Shown one piece after another: positions 34,265 to 43,502 of a stretch of DNA of 64,000 bases. The position numbers were made by a program, and so were the translations under genes. The stretch is from an uncultured Clostridia bacterium (lineage in GTDB: Bacteria > Bacillota > Clostridia > Oscillospirales > CAG-272): assembly GCA_948466345.1 (NCBI GenBank), contig CAOKAC010000002.1, forward strand, positions 298,453 to 362,452, in the 5' to 3' direction. Positions within the stretch are counted from its first letter, which is position 1, and each line of letters begins with the position of its first letter. The notes beneath the pieces are model-generated. The model saw nothing but the letters and a program-made list of their open reading frames with translations, searched no databases and was not told the origin of the DNA.

Positions 34265-35131
34265 TCAGCCGCCGACAAACATGGTGCCAAGCCCCGCGTC
34301 GGTAAATATTTCAATTAAAATAGAATGCGGCACCCTGCCGTCAATGATAAACACGCGGTTTACACCCTGGCGGATAGCGTTTTTGCAGCAATCCACCTTC
34401 GGGATCATCCCACCGTCTAGCACCCCTTCCTTCGCCAGGCGTAAGGTATCGGACACAAAAATTTTTGAAATCAAGGTGTCCGGGTCTGTTTTTTCCCGTA
34501 AGACTCCGGGCGCGTCTGTCATAATAATTAGAGATTCTGTCTGCAGCGCCCCTGCAATGCGGGACGCCGCTGTATCCGCATTGATATTATATACGTTTCC
34601 CCGCCCGTCGCTGCCCACAGTGGAGATAATGGGGATGTATCCCCGCTCCAGAACATCGGCAATGGGACGGGTATCGATATCGGTAATTTCGCCTACAAAG
34701 CCCAGGCGGCTGTCCGCCGCCTTTGCCCGAATCATCCCTGCATCAATGCCGCACAGGCCAATGGCCCGGCCACCCTTACGGGTGACCAGATCCACTAAGC
34801 TTTTATTTACCTTTCCAGCCAGTACCATCTGCACAATATCTACCGTTTCCCGGTCTGTAACCCGCAAGCCATCCACAAAGCTGCTTTTCTTGCCCACACG
34901 GTGGAGCATATCTGTAATTTCGGGGCCGCCGCCGTGCACCAGCACTACCTTAATGCCGATAGCACTGAGGAGCACGATGTCTCCCATAACGGCGTCCTTC
35001 AGTTCCTCGTTGATCATAGCGTTGCCGCCGTATTTGATCACGATGGTTTTATCCTTATATTTCTGGATATACGGCAGCGCCTGAATCAGCACCTGCGAGG
35101 TGAGCTCTGCGCTTGGCTTTATTTCGCTCAT
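34265..35131 (-). CDS. argB: N-acetylglutamate kinase
   Basis: 288 residues of the amino acid kinase family, phosphorylating N-acetylglutamate. IKYGGNAM (catalytic Lys), VHGGGPEI, NINADTAA and GGMIPKV are all present. The N-terminal helix (about residues 8-25, SQVLIQALPYIQKY) is the extension found in hexameric, arginine-inhibited forms, so feedback by arginine is likely. It overlaps argJ by ATGA. Confidence 0.96.
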   Translation of the reverse strand: MSEIKPSAELTSQVLIQALPYIQKYKDKTIVIKYGGNAMINEELKDAVMGDIVLLSAIGIKVVLVHGGGPEITDMLHRVGKKSSFVDGLRVTDRETVDIVQMVLAGKVNKSLVDLVTRKGGRAIGLCGIDAGMIRAKAADSRLGFVGEITDIDTRPIADVLERGYIPIISTVGSDGRGNVYNINADTAASRIAGALQTESLIIMTDAPGVLREKTDPDTLISKIFVSDTLRLAKEGVLDGGMIPKVDCCKNAIRQGVNRVFIIDGRVPHSILIEIFTDAGLGTMFVGG

Positions 35132-36348
35132 GTCCGATAGTCTCCGTTTATCTTTACATAATCATAGGTAAGGTCACAGCCCCATGCTTGGGCGCTGGCG
35201 TCCCCGCTCTGCAGGTCTACAAGTATCTGTATATCATCCTTGGAAAGAATCTTTTTTGCGCTGTCTTCATCAAAGGGAATCCCGGCACCGTTTTTACACA
35301 CAGCAACCTCCCCCGCTTCGCTTTTAAAGGACACATTGATTTTACCCGTATCCAGTTCTGCGCCGCTGTAGCCTAGGGCACACAAGACTCTGCCCCAGTT
35401 TGCGTCCGCACCAAACATTGCGCTTTTTACAAGAGAAGAGCAAATAACGCTTTTCGCCGCTGTTTTGGCTGTTGTCACATCTGCCGCGCCAGATACAATA
35501 CAATCCAGCAGCTTTGTAGCCCCTTCCCCATCTGCCGCAAGCATGCGGCACAGGGACCGGGTAACTGCCGCTAATGCTTCACAGAAGGCAGTATACGCAG
35601 GGCCCTCATCGGTAATCTGTGGATTTTGTGCCATTCCGTTTGCAAGCACTGTCACCATATCATTTGTAGAGGTATCCCCGTCAATGCTGAGCATATTGAA
35701 GGAATCGGGCACATCCTCCGACAGCGCCATTTGCAGCATTTTGGGGGAAATACTACAGTCGGTGGTAACAAACACCAGCATGGTGGCCATGTTTGGATGA
35801 ATCATGCCGCTGCCCTTGGCGATCCCGCCAATTTTGCATTGCACGCCGTCAATCTCGAAGGCTACCGCCACCTCTTTTTTCACCGTATCCGTAGTCATAA
35901 TCGCAGTAGCCGCATCCGCACTACCGGCATCGTCTGCCGACAAGCTAGCCGCCAGTGCGTCAATATGGGTGCGTATCGGTTCCAGTGACAAAGACGGCCC
36001 GATTACGCCCGTAGATGCTACTACCATATCCTGCTGTGTTATACCCAGCGCTTTTGCCGCCAAAGCGCACATGCCGGTAGCTGTTTCTATTCCGTCGCCG
36101 GCACATGTGTTGGCAATCCCGCTGTTGCAAATGATAGCACGGGCATATCCGTTGGCCACATGCTTTTTCGTTACTGCAATGGGAGCGCCCTTTACCAGAT
36201 TTCTCGTATATACACACGCTGCCGCCGCCTCTTTTTCACTGACGATCAGCGCCAGATCCTTTTTTGTTTTATTTTTGCGGATGCCGCAGTGCACCCCTCC
36301 CGCTTTGAATCCTGCCGCGGCGCATACACCGCCTTTTATAAAATCCAT
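35128..36348 (-). CDS. argJ: Bifunctional glutamate N-acetyltransferase/ornithine acetyltransferase
   Basis: 406 residues of the ArgJ Ntn-hydrolase family. The self-cleavage site AKGSGMIHPNMATML is intact (the Thr of ATML becomes the new N-terminus and nucleophile), as is the oxyanion motif STGVIG. It recycles the acetyl group from N-acetylornithine to glutamate. The ATG at 36348 has GGTGA 5 bp upstream; a GTG at 36360 is also possible. A separate promoter lies just upstream. Confidence 0.95.
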   Translation of the reverse strand: MDFIKGGVCAAAGFKAGGVHCGIRKNKTKKDLALIVSEKEAAAACVYTRNLVKGAPIAVTKKHVANGYARAIICNSGIANTCAGDGIETATGMCALAAKALGITQQDMVVASTGVIGPSLSLEPIRTHIDALAASLSADDAGSADAATAIMTTDTVKKEVAVAFEIDGVQCKIGGIAKGSGMIHPNMATMLVFVTTDCSISPKMLQMALSEDVPDSFNMLSIDGDTSTNDMVTVLANGMAQNPQITDEGPAYTAFCEALAAVTRSLCRMLAADGEGATKLLDCIVSGAADVTTAKTAAKSVICSSLVKSAMFGADANWGRVLCALGYSGAELDTGKINVSFKSEAGEVAVCKNGAGIPFDEDSAKKILSKDDIQILVDLQSGDASAQAWGCDLTYDYVKINGDYRT

Positions 36349-36382
36349 ATCGGTCACCAATTCTCTAAAATTCTTTCTTTAT

Positions 36383-36411
36383 ATTATACTTTGTTTACTC
36401 TGATAAGTCAA
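36383..36411 (-). promoter_or_regulatory. Internal promoter for argJ and downstream genes
   Basis: On the minus strand TTGACT (36411-36406), 17 bp, TATAAT (36388-36383), between argC and argJ. Confidence 0.75.
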
Positions 36412-36448
36412 CAATTGTCCAGCCTGTGGAAAACTTTTTCCGGTTTCC

Positions 36449-37381
36449 TTAGTCCCCCAGACGAAGCCCTTTTGTCTGGGGCTGCCCGGTCATAATATTA
36501 AAGCTCTGCACTGCTGCACCGGACGCGCCTTTTCCTAAATTATCGTACCGAGCGCAAAGCAAAATCCGGTCTTTATTTCCATGGACAGATATCTCCATTC
36601 CATCCCAGCCTGCATATTTGCCCGCAGAAAGAAACCCTGCTTCCTCTGCGTCAGGCAGGTATCGCACTACAGGGCCGGTGTACAGGCTCTGATATACGGC
36701 GCGCACGTCCTCCACACTGCCTTGAAGCAGCTCCCGATGCAAGGGTACAGTCACTTCCATGCCGCAATAGTAGTCCGCCACAATAGGACAAAAGATGGGG
36801 GCTTTGGCTAGACCACACAAAGTCTGCATCTCCGGCAGGTGCTTATGGGTTTGAGACAGGCTGTACTGCCGGGGTGCATCCAGCAGGGATAGACGGCCGC
36901 TGTCTTCATATCCGGTAATCATTTTCTTACCGCCCCCGCTGTAGCCGGTAATAGAAAAGCAGGACAGAGCAGCGTTTTTGTCCAGGAGTCCCGCATCGAT
37001 CAGTGGGCGCACCAAAGCAATAAAACCGCTGGCGTGACATCCAGGATTGGCAACCCGAGACGCCTCCATAACAGAACGATGGATGTTGGCAGAAAGTTCT
37101 GGAAATCCATATGTCCAGCCGGGATCCGTTCTATGGGCGGTGGAAGCATCGATTACTCGTACCGCAGGATTTTCGATCATAGCAGCGGCTTCCTTTGCCG
37201 CCCCATCGGGAAGGCAGAAAAAAGCAATGTCGCAGCTATTCAGCGCCTGACGCCGCGCAGCAGGATCCTTGCGCAGTGCATCCGGAAGAATCAGCAGTTC
37301 CAAGTCATCCCGGTCCGACAGTCGTTCCCAAATCTGCAGACCTGTTGTTCCTTCTTTGCCGTCTATAAATACTTTTATCAT
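36449..37381 (-). CDS. argC: N-acetyl-gamma-glutamyl-phosphate reductase
   Basis: 310 residues of the short (type 2) ArgC form. The active-site Cys is in ANPGCHASGF and the conserved His in QTHKHLPEM; the N-terminal FIDGKEGTTGLQI is the NADPH loop. It reduces N-acetylglutamyl phosphate to the semialdehyde. The ATG at 37381 is preceded by GGGAG 6 bp away. It is the first gene of the arginine cluster and lies under an ARG-box-like palindrome. Confidence 0.94.
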   Translation of the reverse strand: MIKVFIDGKEGTTGLQIWERLSDRDDLELLILPDALRKDPAARRQALNSCDIAFFCLPDGAAKEAAAMIENPAVRVIDASTAHRTDPGWTYGFPELSANIHRSVMEASRVANPGCHASGFIALVRPLIDAGLLDKNAALSCFSITGYSGGGKKMITGYEDSGRLSLLDAPRQYSLSQTHKHLPEMQTLCGLAKAPIFCPIVADYYCGMEVTVPLHRELLQGSVEDVRAVYQSLYTGPVVRYLPDAEEAGFLSAGKYAGWDGMEISVHGNKDRILLCARYDNLGKGASGAAVQSFNIMTGQPQTKGLRLGD

Positions 37382-37470
37382 CGTGCTCTCCCGTTTCTTA
37401 CAATTTATGTTTTTCAAAAATATAAATCAGAGTGCTGTCGCCAAAAAATCGATTATTTAATCATTATATT

Positions 37471-37505
37471 TGTATAATTATACATCCCTTCTCTTTTCTT
37501 GTCAA
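37471..37505 (-). promoter_or_regulatory. Arginine operon promoter with ARG-box-like palindrome
   Basis: On the minus strand TTGACA (37505-37500), 17 bp, TATAAT (37482-37477). The -10 is embedded in the perfect palindrome TGTATAATTATACA (37471-37484), which resembles an ArgR/AhrC half-site pair, so arginine repression is likely. Confidence 0.75.
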
Positions 37506-37629
37506 GGCAATTTCTGTGAACAGTTTTGATTTGTGGATGTGCACAATCCGTGGCAAAACGCCCTGTATCGCTTTGTATAAATATTAAGGGACGCACTTTT
37601 TCTCTACTTTCTCTACAGTAGACCTATAC

Positions 37630-37672
37630 GAAAAAACAAAACGGGAAGAAGCTCTTCCCGTTTTGTTTTTTT
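37630..37672 (-). terminator. Rho-independent terminator of the SleB-like gene
   Basis: AAAACGGGAAGA pairs with CTTCCCGTTTT around AGCT, flanked by A and T runs, touching the stop codon at 37671. Confidence 0.85.
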
Positions 37673-38195
37673 ATCTGCCGAACACCATGCCGCCGGCGCA
37701 AAAGGTTACGGCAATGCCGGTTGCTCTGGGATCATTCTCCCCTGCAAAGTACAATGCGCCTCCAGTAGGGTCCTCACCACACGCGGCCTGTCGTACCGCT
37801 TCCATGGATATAGCCATATCCATTTCCGTTTCTGGAGGCCCCTGGCCAATTTTGCCCTGTTCCACACTGGCAAACGCTCCAACGGAAAATATTACATTCA
37901 CCACCGTATCCGGAAAACCTGCATGTTCTACTCGATTGAGCACCACCGCTGCCGCTGCTACCCGGCAGAGATACGGTTCCCCCTGGCATTCGGCGCTGAC
38001 CAGCTGTGCCAGCAAGGACTTTTCCGCCTGGGTAAGGACTACGGCCCTATTTGTATTTTTCTCTTCTCCTGCAATACAGGCAACTGTTTCTTTCTGCTTT
38101 ATTTCGGCAGCTCCTGCGCTGCAAGCAATCCCTGTGAGGATTATGCTAAGCAGCATAGCTGCTCCGCAGACATATAGGATACCGGACTTTTTCAT
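37671..38195 (-). CDS. Cell-wall hydrolase of the SleB (Hydrolase_2) family
   Basis: 174 residues. An N-terminal signal peptide (about 1-30, ending near GIACSAG) is followed by a SleB/CwlJ-type catalytic domain: LVSAECQGEPY (catalytic Glu), AAAAVVLNRV, FPDTVVNVIF, GAFASVEQGKI and DPTGGALYF. SleB-family enzymes are lytic transglycosylases that degrade spore cortex or vegetative wall. There is no peptidoglycan-binding domain, so this is the short form. The start at 38195 has GGGGG upstream. It is a single gene with its own terminator. Confidence 0.9.
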   Translation of the reverse strand: MKKSGILYVCGAAMLLSIILTGIACSAGAAEIKQKETVACIAGEEKNTNRAVVLTQAEKSLLAQLVSAECQGEPYLCRVAAAAVVLNRVEHAGFPDTVVNVIFSVGAFASVEQGKIGQGPPETEMDMAISMEAVRQAACGEDPTGGALYFAGENDPRATGIAVTFCAGGMVFGR

Positions 38196-38286
38196 AGGAA
38201 CACCCCCTACCTTTTTCAAAGTAAGGTTTTCCCGGAAAAATTTGTAATATGCCAGATTTAGTAAAAATTATATTTAAATAATAAGA

Positions 38287-38313
38287 AAGGGAGGTGGCAT
38301 GCCACCTCCCTAT
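38287..38313 (-). terminator. Terminator of the ribosomal protein operon
   Basis: The palindrome GGGAGGTGGC-AT-GCCACCTCCC (38289-38310), followed on the minus strand by TTTCTTATTT, 5 bp after the rplQ stop. Confidence 0.8.
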
Positions 38314-38317
38314 TTCA

Positions 38318-38674
38318 TTACTCTGCAGCTTCGTCAATCAATTTGATCATAGCCATCTCCGCAGCGTCTCCGCGACGGGGGCCAAGCTTATATATTTGTG
38401 TATATCCGCCGTTTCTGGAAGCGTATTTCGGTGCGATCTGATCAAACAGCTTCTTCACCACATCTTCCTTTGTGATATATGCAAGTGCAGCACGGCGGGA
38501 GGCAAGGGTATTTTTCTTGCCAAGGGTTATCATCTTCTCTGCCATGGAACGAACTTCCTTCGCACGGGTCAGTGTCGTTTCAATTGTTCCGTTCTCCAGC
38601 AGGTAGGTTACCATTCCGCGGAGCATGGCGTTTCTGTGGGCCGTCGGCCTGCCAAGCTTTCTTGTTCCGGGCAT
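38318..38674 (-). CDS. rplQ: 50S ribosomal protein L17
   Basis: 118 residues, the short bacterial form. It begins [22 protein letters not shown], with the usual [21 protein letters not shown]17 binds 23S rRNA near the exit tunnel. It is the last gene of the operon, 43 bp after rpoA, and is followed directly by the terminator hairpin. Confidence 0.97.
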   Translation of the reverse strand: MPGTRKLGRPTAHRNAMLRGMVTYLLENGTIETTLTRAKEVRSMAEKMITLGKKNTLASRRAALAYITKEDVVKKLFDQIAPKYASRNGGYTQIYKLGPRRGDAAEMAMIKLIDEAAE

Positions 38675-38717
38675 GTTTATGTCCTCCTTTTCGCAATACT
38701 ATTTTTGGGAAAGCTTC

Positions 38718-39689
38718 TTACTCGTCGTCCTTCTTCAGCTCCAGGCCGAGAGAATTCAGTTTTGCAATGACTTCCTCCAGCGATTTCTTTCCAAGGTTTC
38801 TCACCCGGATCATTTCGTCCTCTGTCCGATTGATCAGGTCTTCCACCGTATCGATGCCCGCACGCTTCAAGCAGTTGAAGCTGCGCACGGACATGTCAAG
38901 CTCCTCAATGGTCATCTCAAGTACTTTTTCTTTGACTGTTGCTACGCTTTCCACCATTATTTCAGCGTTTTTCGCCTCGTCCGAAAGATCCACGAACAAG
39001 TTGAGATGTTCGTTGAGTATCTTGGCGCCCAATGAAACCGCTTCTTTGGCCGAGATTGTACCATTGGTCAAAATCTCAATTGTCAGTTTATCAAAGTCTG
39101 TAATATTTCCCACACGGGTATTTTCCACGTTGTAGTTTACATTGTATACCGGTGTAAAGATAGAGTCTGTAAAAATCGTACCTACCGGAGCGCTCGCGCC
39201 CTGATTTTCATCCAGATAATACTGCTTATTTCTTTGCTGGGAGGAGTAACCTCTTCCTCTGGCAAAGTTAAGCTCCATGTGCAGACGCACATTGTCGCCA
39301 AGGGTTGCAATATGGTGATCCGGATTGAGAATTTCGATATCCGCATCCTGCTTGATATCTCCTGCCTTCACATCGCAGGGACCGGTCATATCCAGCATAA
39401 CCGTTTTGGTGGTCACAGAATGCAGTCTTGCCGTAATTCCTTTTACGTTCAGGACAATTTCCGTTACATCTTCCTTAACACCGTCAATAGTGGAGATTTC
39501 GTGAAGTACGCCATCGATTTTGATACTTGTAACAGCGACGCCGGGGAGGGAGCTGAGCAATACGCGGCGCAGGGAGTTACCCAAGGTAATTCCATAGCCT
39601 CTTTCCAGCGGCTCGACCACAAATGTGCCCGATTCCCCTGTCTCGCTCATATTCAGCGTCATGATATTCGGCTTTTCTATTTCGATCAT
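38718..39689 (-). CDS. rpoA: RNA polymerase alpha subunit
   Basis: 323 residues. The N-terminal assembly domain (residues 1 to about 230) contains [21 protein letters not shown] flexible linker leads to the C-terminal domain (about 250-315), with the UP-element-binding helix-hairpin-helix [16 protein letters not shown]. The ATG at 39689 has AGGAGG upstream. The 146 bp between it and rpsD hold no gene. Confidence 0.97.
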   Translation of the reverse strand: MIEIEKPNIMTLNMSETGESGTFVVEPLERGYGITLGNSLRRVLLSSLPGVAVTSIKIDGVLHEISTIDGVKEDVTEIVLNVKGITARLHSVTTKTVMLDMTGPCDVKAGDIKQDADIEILNPDHHIATLGDNVRLHMELNFARGRGYSSQQRNKQYYLDENQGASAPVGTIFTDSIFTPVYNVNYNVENTRVGNITDFDKLTIEILTNGTISAKEAVSLGAKILNEHLNLFVDLSDEAKNAEIMVESVATVKEKVLEMTIEELDMSVRSFNCLKRAGIDTVEDLINRTEDEMIRVRNLGKKSLEEVIAKLNSLGLELKKDDE

Positions 39690-39835
39690 AACAACCTCCT
39701 GTAATTTCATTCATTGATCCTTTTGACGCCCCCCACAAGGGAGCAGGAACGCTGCTGCATACCTGTGCGCGGCCGCCGGAGCTGCCACGCATCCGGTCTT
39801 CACCAACTGCCGCACGGCTGCAGCATGGCAGGTTA

Positions 39836-40462
39836 TTACTTAGAATAAAGCTCGATAATCAACTGTTCGTTAAAGTCAAAGTCTACGTCGTCACGAGCAG
39901 GCATTGCCACAACCTTTGCACTTGCTGCATCCTTGTTCAGATCCAGCCACTTGGGTGCAGTGACATTTGCCATATCTTCCATCAGTTCCTTAAACTTCTC
40001 GCTGGAACGGCTTTTTTCACGCAGTTCAATTACATCGCCCACCTTCAGAATAATGGACGGAATGTCGGCCTTTTTCCCGTTCAGGTTAAAATGACCGTGA
40101 CGAACCAGCTGTCTTGCTTCCTTACGGCTGGAAGCCAAACCCATTCTATATACTGCGTTATCATAACGGCTTTCCAGAATAGACAGCAGGTTTTCACCAG
40201 CGATACCGCTCTTTTTATCCGCTTTTACATAGTATTTCTTAAACTGTTTTTCCTGTACGCCATAGTACCGGCGGGCAGTCTGTTTTTCACGCAGCTGCAT
40301 ACCGTATTCTTTTACGGTTTTACGGCCTGCACCATGCTGACCGGGAACAGTCGCACGTCTGGATACTGCGCATTTATCGGAGAGACAACGGTCTCCCTTC
40401 AAGAACAGTTTTTTTCCTTCTCTGCGGCACAGCTTGCAGGAAGGTCCTGTATATCTTGCCAT
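39836..40462 (-). CDS. rpsD: 30S ribosomal protein S4, zinc-binding form
   Basis: 208 residues. The N-terminus carries the four-Cys zinc site (CKLCRREG ... CLSDKC) of the C+ form, followed by the S4 RNA-binding domain (about 95-160, RLDNAVYRMG-like and VRHGHFNLNG). It nucleates 16S rRNA folding and often regulates its own operon. Confidence 0.97.
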   Translation of the reverse strand: MARYTGPSCKLCRREGKKLFLKGDRCLSDKCAVSRRATVPGQHGAGRKTVKEYGMQLREKQTARRYYGVQEKQFKKYYVKADKKSGIAGENLLSILESRYDNAVYRMGLASSRKEARQLVRHGHFNLNGKKADIPSIILKVGDVIELREKSRSSEKFKELMEDMANVTAPKWLDLNKDAASAKVVAMPARDDVDFDFNEQLIIELYSK

Positions 40463-40483
40463 TAAATTCTTCCTCCTTACAGA

Positions 40484-40876
40484 TTATACACGGCGGCGCT
40501 TCGGAGGGCGGCAACCGTTATGGGGAATCGGGGTTACGTCTTTGATCAGGGTGATGTTCAGACCGGTAGTCTGCAGCGCACGAATAGCTGCCTCACGTCC
40601 GCTTCCGGGACCCTTAACGTATACCTCTACCGTTTTCATTCCATGCTCCATCGCAAGCTTTGCTGCAGTTTCAGCAGCAGTCTGCGCTGCATACGGGGTA
40701 GACTTTCTGGAACCCTTGAAGCCCATTTCCCCTGCGGACGCCCAGGAAATTGCGTTTCCATGGAGGTCGGTAATGGTAATGATCGTATTGTTGAAGCTGG
40801 AGCGGATATGTGCGGCCCCGCTTTCAATATTTTTACGGTCGCGGCGCTTCTTGATCGTTTTCTTTACATTTGCCAT
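40484..40876 (-). CDS. rpsK: 30S ribosomal protein S11
   Basis: 130 residues with the family segments [20 protein letters not shown], [21 protein letters not shown] and the C-terminal [18 protein letters not shown]. It forms part of the 30S platform near the Shine-Dalgarno helix. It sits between rpsM (17 bp upstream) and rpsD (21 bp downstream). Confidence 0.98.
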   Translation of the reverse strand: MANVKKTIKKRRDRKNIESGAAHIRSSFNNTIITITDLHGNAISWASAGEMGFKGSRKSTPYAAQTAAETAAKLAMEHGMKTVEVYVKGPGSGREAAIRALQTTGLNITLIKDVTPIPHNGCRPPKRRRV

Positions 40877-40893
40877 GAAATCAGCTCACTCCT

Positions 40894-41262
40894 TTACTTC
40901 TTTTTATTGGCGATGGTCTTTGCCGGACCCTTTCTGGTTCTTGCATTGGTTTTTGTCCGCTGTCCGCGTACAGGCAGGCCTTTTCTGTGCCGGATACCGC
41001 GGTAGCAGTTGATTTCTACCAAGCGCTTGATGTTCATTGCAACTTCACGACGAAGCTCACCTTCTACTGTGTAGTTGTTTTCGATTTCATCACGCAGCTT
41101 TGCAACTTCTTCCTCTGTCAGGTCCTTTGCGCGTGTGTCGGGGTTGATGCCGGTTTTTGCAAGAATATCCTTGGAACTTTTCAATCCGATTCCATAGATA
41201 TACGTCAATGCAATCTCAACACGCTTCTGGTTGGGAATATCAACACCTGATATACGAGCCAT
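40894..41262 (-). CDS. rpsM: 30S ribosomal protein S13
   Basis: 122 residues from the ATG at 41262 (AGAGGTGA upstream), beginning [19 protein letters not shown] and ending with the basic tail [27 protein letters not shown] residues. It contacts the P-site tRNA and the large subunit. The frame extends upstream to 41304 without a start signal. Confidence 0.97.
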   Translation of the reverse strand: MARISGVDIPNQKRVEIALTYIYGIGLKSSKDILAKTGINPDTRAKDLTEEEVAKLRDEIENNYTVEGELRREVAMNIKRLVEINCYRGIRHRKGLPVRGQRTKTNARTRKGPAKTIANKKK

Positions 41263-41330
41263 AGCTTTTTTCACCTCTTTCGGGTTTGATTGGTTGGGCG
41301 CCATTGGGCGCGCTCTATTTTATTGGGCGA

Positions 41331-41444
41331 TCAGCCCTGTCTCTGCTTGTGCTTGGGGTTTTCGCAAATGACCATTACGCGGCCATGTCTTTTAATAATT
41401 TTGCACTTTTCGCAGATCTTTTTCACAGAAGGTTTTACTTTCAC
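41331..41444 (-). CDS. rpmJ: 50S ribosomal protein L36, zinc form, GTG start
   Basis: 37 residues read from GTG at 41444: [20 protein letters not shown], then [17 protein letters not shown]. The Cys-Cys-Cys-His zinc site (CxxC...C...H) is intact. AGGCGG lies about 10 bp upstream; no in-frame ATG exists before the conserved N-terminus. Confidence 0.95.
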   Translation of the reverse strand: MKVKPSVKKICEKCKIIKRHGRVMVICENPKHKQRQG

Positions 41445-41499
41445 AGTAACAACCGCCTTTCTTTGATTTGCCGTTTTGCGTTCCTACAGCCGTGCTGTA

Positions 41500-41718
41500 T
41501 TACTTCGTACGCCATGTGATTCTGCCCTTGGTGGGATCATAGATGGAAACCTCCACCGTCACCTTGTCTCCAGGCAAAATCTTGATATAGTTCATGCGCA
41601 GCTTCCCGGAAATGTGTGCAGTCACAATCATTTCATTGGGCAGCTTTACCTTGAAGGTTGCATTGGGCAACGCCTCAACAACAACTCCTTCAAATTCGAT
41701 TACATCATCTTTTGGCAT
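41500..41718 (-). CDS. infA: Translation initiation factor IF-1
   Basis: 72-residue OB-fold protein: [40 protein letters not shown] and a [13 protein letters not shown] end. IF-1 binds the ribosomal A site during initiation. The nearest purine-rich ribosome site (AAAGG) is unusually far, about 15 bp upstream. Confidence 0.97.
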   Translation of the reverse strand: MPKDDVIEFEGVVVEALPNATFKVKLPNEMIVTAHISGKLRMNYIKILPGDKVTVEVSIYDPTKGRITWRTK

Positions 41719-41820
41719 AAATAAAAGTCCATACCTTTCTCAGGCTTCTTGCCGGTTTTCGCTGTGCGAAATATTTTTGACTGCCATTTCCTGACGACTC
41801 CAGGAGTCTCTTCATGATTT

Positions 41821-42063
41821 TTATGCACGATTTTCAAAATCCTGCAGATAGGTGTATACTGCATCGTCCGTGTCCAAGCAGGTCTGTACCTCACCCTGGG
41901 CTAGCACGGTTAAATGCCGCAGATTTTTCTTTTTCGGCTTTGCAAGCGTATGGAGTCTGCCGTTAGCGATCAACGCGCGGCCATCCTCCGTAACACCGAC
42001 AATAATATACAGCCTGTATCTGTCCCGGCCCGCTTTGCTTTGGACCACCGTTCCGATACACAT
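41821..42063 (-). CDS. KOW-domain RNA-binding protein (L14e-like)
   Basis: 80 residues: GTVVQSKAGRDRYRLYIIVG is a KOW motif, followed by ANGRLHTLAKPKKKNLRHL. This small family is found between map and infA in many Firmicutes and resembles archaeal/eukaryotic L14e. Its role on the bacterial ribosome is not established. It starts 3 bp after the map stop. Confidence 0.9.
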   Translation of the reverse strand: MCIGTVVQSKAGRDRYRLYIIVGVTEDGRALIANGRLHTLAKPKKKNLRHLTVLAQGEVQTCLDTDDAVYTYLQDFENRA

Positions 42064-42066
42064 CGA

Positions 42067-42822
42067 TCAGTCCACCTTTGTCAGGAGCAGAGCCCCCGCA
42101 TCGGTTATAGCCACCGTGTGCTCATAATGGGCGGACAGCTTTCCGTCTGCAGTAACCACCGTCCAGCCATCCGGCTGGTCGATAACGCGGCCCGTTCCGG
42201 CGTTGACCATCGGTTCAATGGCAATCACCATACCCCGACTAATCCGTGGGCCTCGTCCCGGCGTGCCATAGTTGGGAACGCTGGGGTCTTCGTGAAGCTC
42301 TTTTCCAACGCCGTGGCCAACATATTTACGCACCACGGAGTATCCTCTTTCCGACACATATCCGTCCACAGCGGCGCCAATGTCGCCAATACGCGCATGC
42401 TCCTGCTGTGCGGCCTGCACGCCCTGGAAAAAAGATTCTTTTGTGGCGTCAATTAGACGCTGGGCCTCGTCGCTGATTTTGCCTACCGGAAAGGTATTTG
42501 CACTATCTCCGTGGAAGCCGTCGATATAGGCGCCCACATCAATTTTTACAATGTCCCCTTCCTGCAGATACCGCTTTGCTGACGGAATGCCATGGATCAC
42601 TTCTTCATTAATACTAATGCAGGCGCTGCCGGGAAACCCACCGTATCCCAAAAAGGATGGCCGTGCGCCGCACTTTTCAATATAAGACCGGATAATCTTA
42701 TCCAGAGCCGCGGTAGTGACGCCTTCCCGAACTGCCTCTCCAGCAAGAGCCAACGCCTCTCCGGTGATTCTTCCAGCTCGCTGCATCTTTTTAATTTGTT
42801 CAGGATTTTTAATAAAAATCAT
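42067..42822 (-). CDS. map: Methionine aminopeptidase, type I
   Basis: 251 residues. Metal ligands are visible: the two Asp in IDVGAYIDGFHGDSA, His in GHGVGKELHEDP, and Glu in IAIEPM and HYEHTVAI. It removes the initiator Met from nascent proteins. The ATG at 42822 gives the usual start MIFIKNPEQIKKM; a TTG at 42849 is in frame but lies closer to adk without benefit. Confidence 0.96.
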   Translation of the reverse strand: MIFIKNPEQIKKMQRAGRITGEALALAGEAVREGVTTAALDKIIRSYIEKCGARPSFLGYGGFPGSACISINEEVIHGIPSAKRYLQEGDIVKIDVGAYIDGFHGDSANTFPVGKISDEAQRLIDATKESFFQGVQAAQQEHARIGDIGAAVDGYVSERGYSVVRKYVGHGVGKELHEDPSVPNYGTPGRGPRISRGMVIAIEPMVNAGTGRVIDQPDGWTVVTADGKLSAHYEHTVAITDAGALLLTKVD

Positions 42823-42845
42823 GATAGTACTTTGCCTCCATCCCC

Positions 42846-43484
42846 TCAATCGGCTAAGGCTGCCAAGGTGAGGGCAGTGGTATCAGCAATTTGCTCCTGC
42901 CCTTGGACGATTTTCAACAGCCCTTTCTCAGCATAGTACGCTTTGAGAGGCTCCGTTATACTGTGGTAGGTAGCCAAACGGCTAGCCACCACTTCCGGTT
43001 TATCATCGCTGCGGACAGCAAGCACCCCTCCACATGGACACATATCTCCGGCGGGGGAAGGATTATACTCCACATGGAAGGTGGCGCCGCAGGCTTTGCA
43101 GACACGCCGGCCTCCCATTCGTTTCTGAATCTGTTCGTCAGGTACTTCTATGCTGATCACATCTGTGACGGCAACGCCCATTTTTTCCAGCGCCTGTGCT
43201 TGGGGCACCGTGCGGGGGAAGCCATCCAGAATAAAGCCGCCGGCACAATCCGGATCGCTGAGCCGCTCCCGGATCATACCGATAACCACCTCGTCCGGCA
43301 CCAGCGCGCCGGCATCCGTATAGGTTTTTGCACTAATGCCCAGAGGCGTTTTTTCCGCAATCGCCTCTCGAATCAGCGCACCGGTAGATATGGTAGGAAT
43401 GTTATACTTTTCTGACAGGACACTCGCCTGGGTTCCTTTTCCGGCTCCCGGCGCTCCCAGAAGGATCAGCTTAATGGTTTTCAT
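42846..43484 (-). CDS. adk: Adenylate kinase with zinc-type LID
   Basis: 212 residues with GAPGAGKGTQ (P-loop, residues 9-18), DGFPRT in the core, and a LID with CKAC and CPCGG. The second pair is CxC rather than the usual CxxC/CxxD, a small deviation in the zinc site. It interconverts ATP+AMP and 2 ADP. It is located between secY and map, as in Bacillus. Confidence 0.96.
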   Translation of the reverse strand: MKTIKLILLGAPGAGKGTQASVLSEKYNIPTISTGALIREAIAEKTPLGISAKTYTDAGALVPDEVVIGMIRERLSDPDCAGGFILDGFPRTVPQAQALEKMGVAVTDVISIEVPDEQIQKRMGGRRVCKACGATFHVEYNPSPAGDMCPCGGVLAVRSDDKPEVVASRLATYHSITEPLKAYYAEKGLLKIVQGQEQIADTTALTLAALAD

Positions 43485-43502
43485 AGGTTTTCCTCGTTCC
43501 TT

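Noticed and set aside
36454..36480. Hairpin CCCCAGAC...GTCTGGGG at the end of argC as a terminator
   Set aside because: It lies within the coding end and has no following T-run in the direction of transcription.
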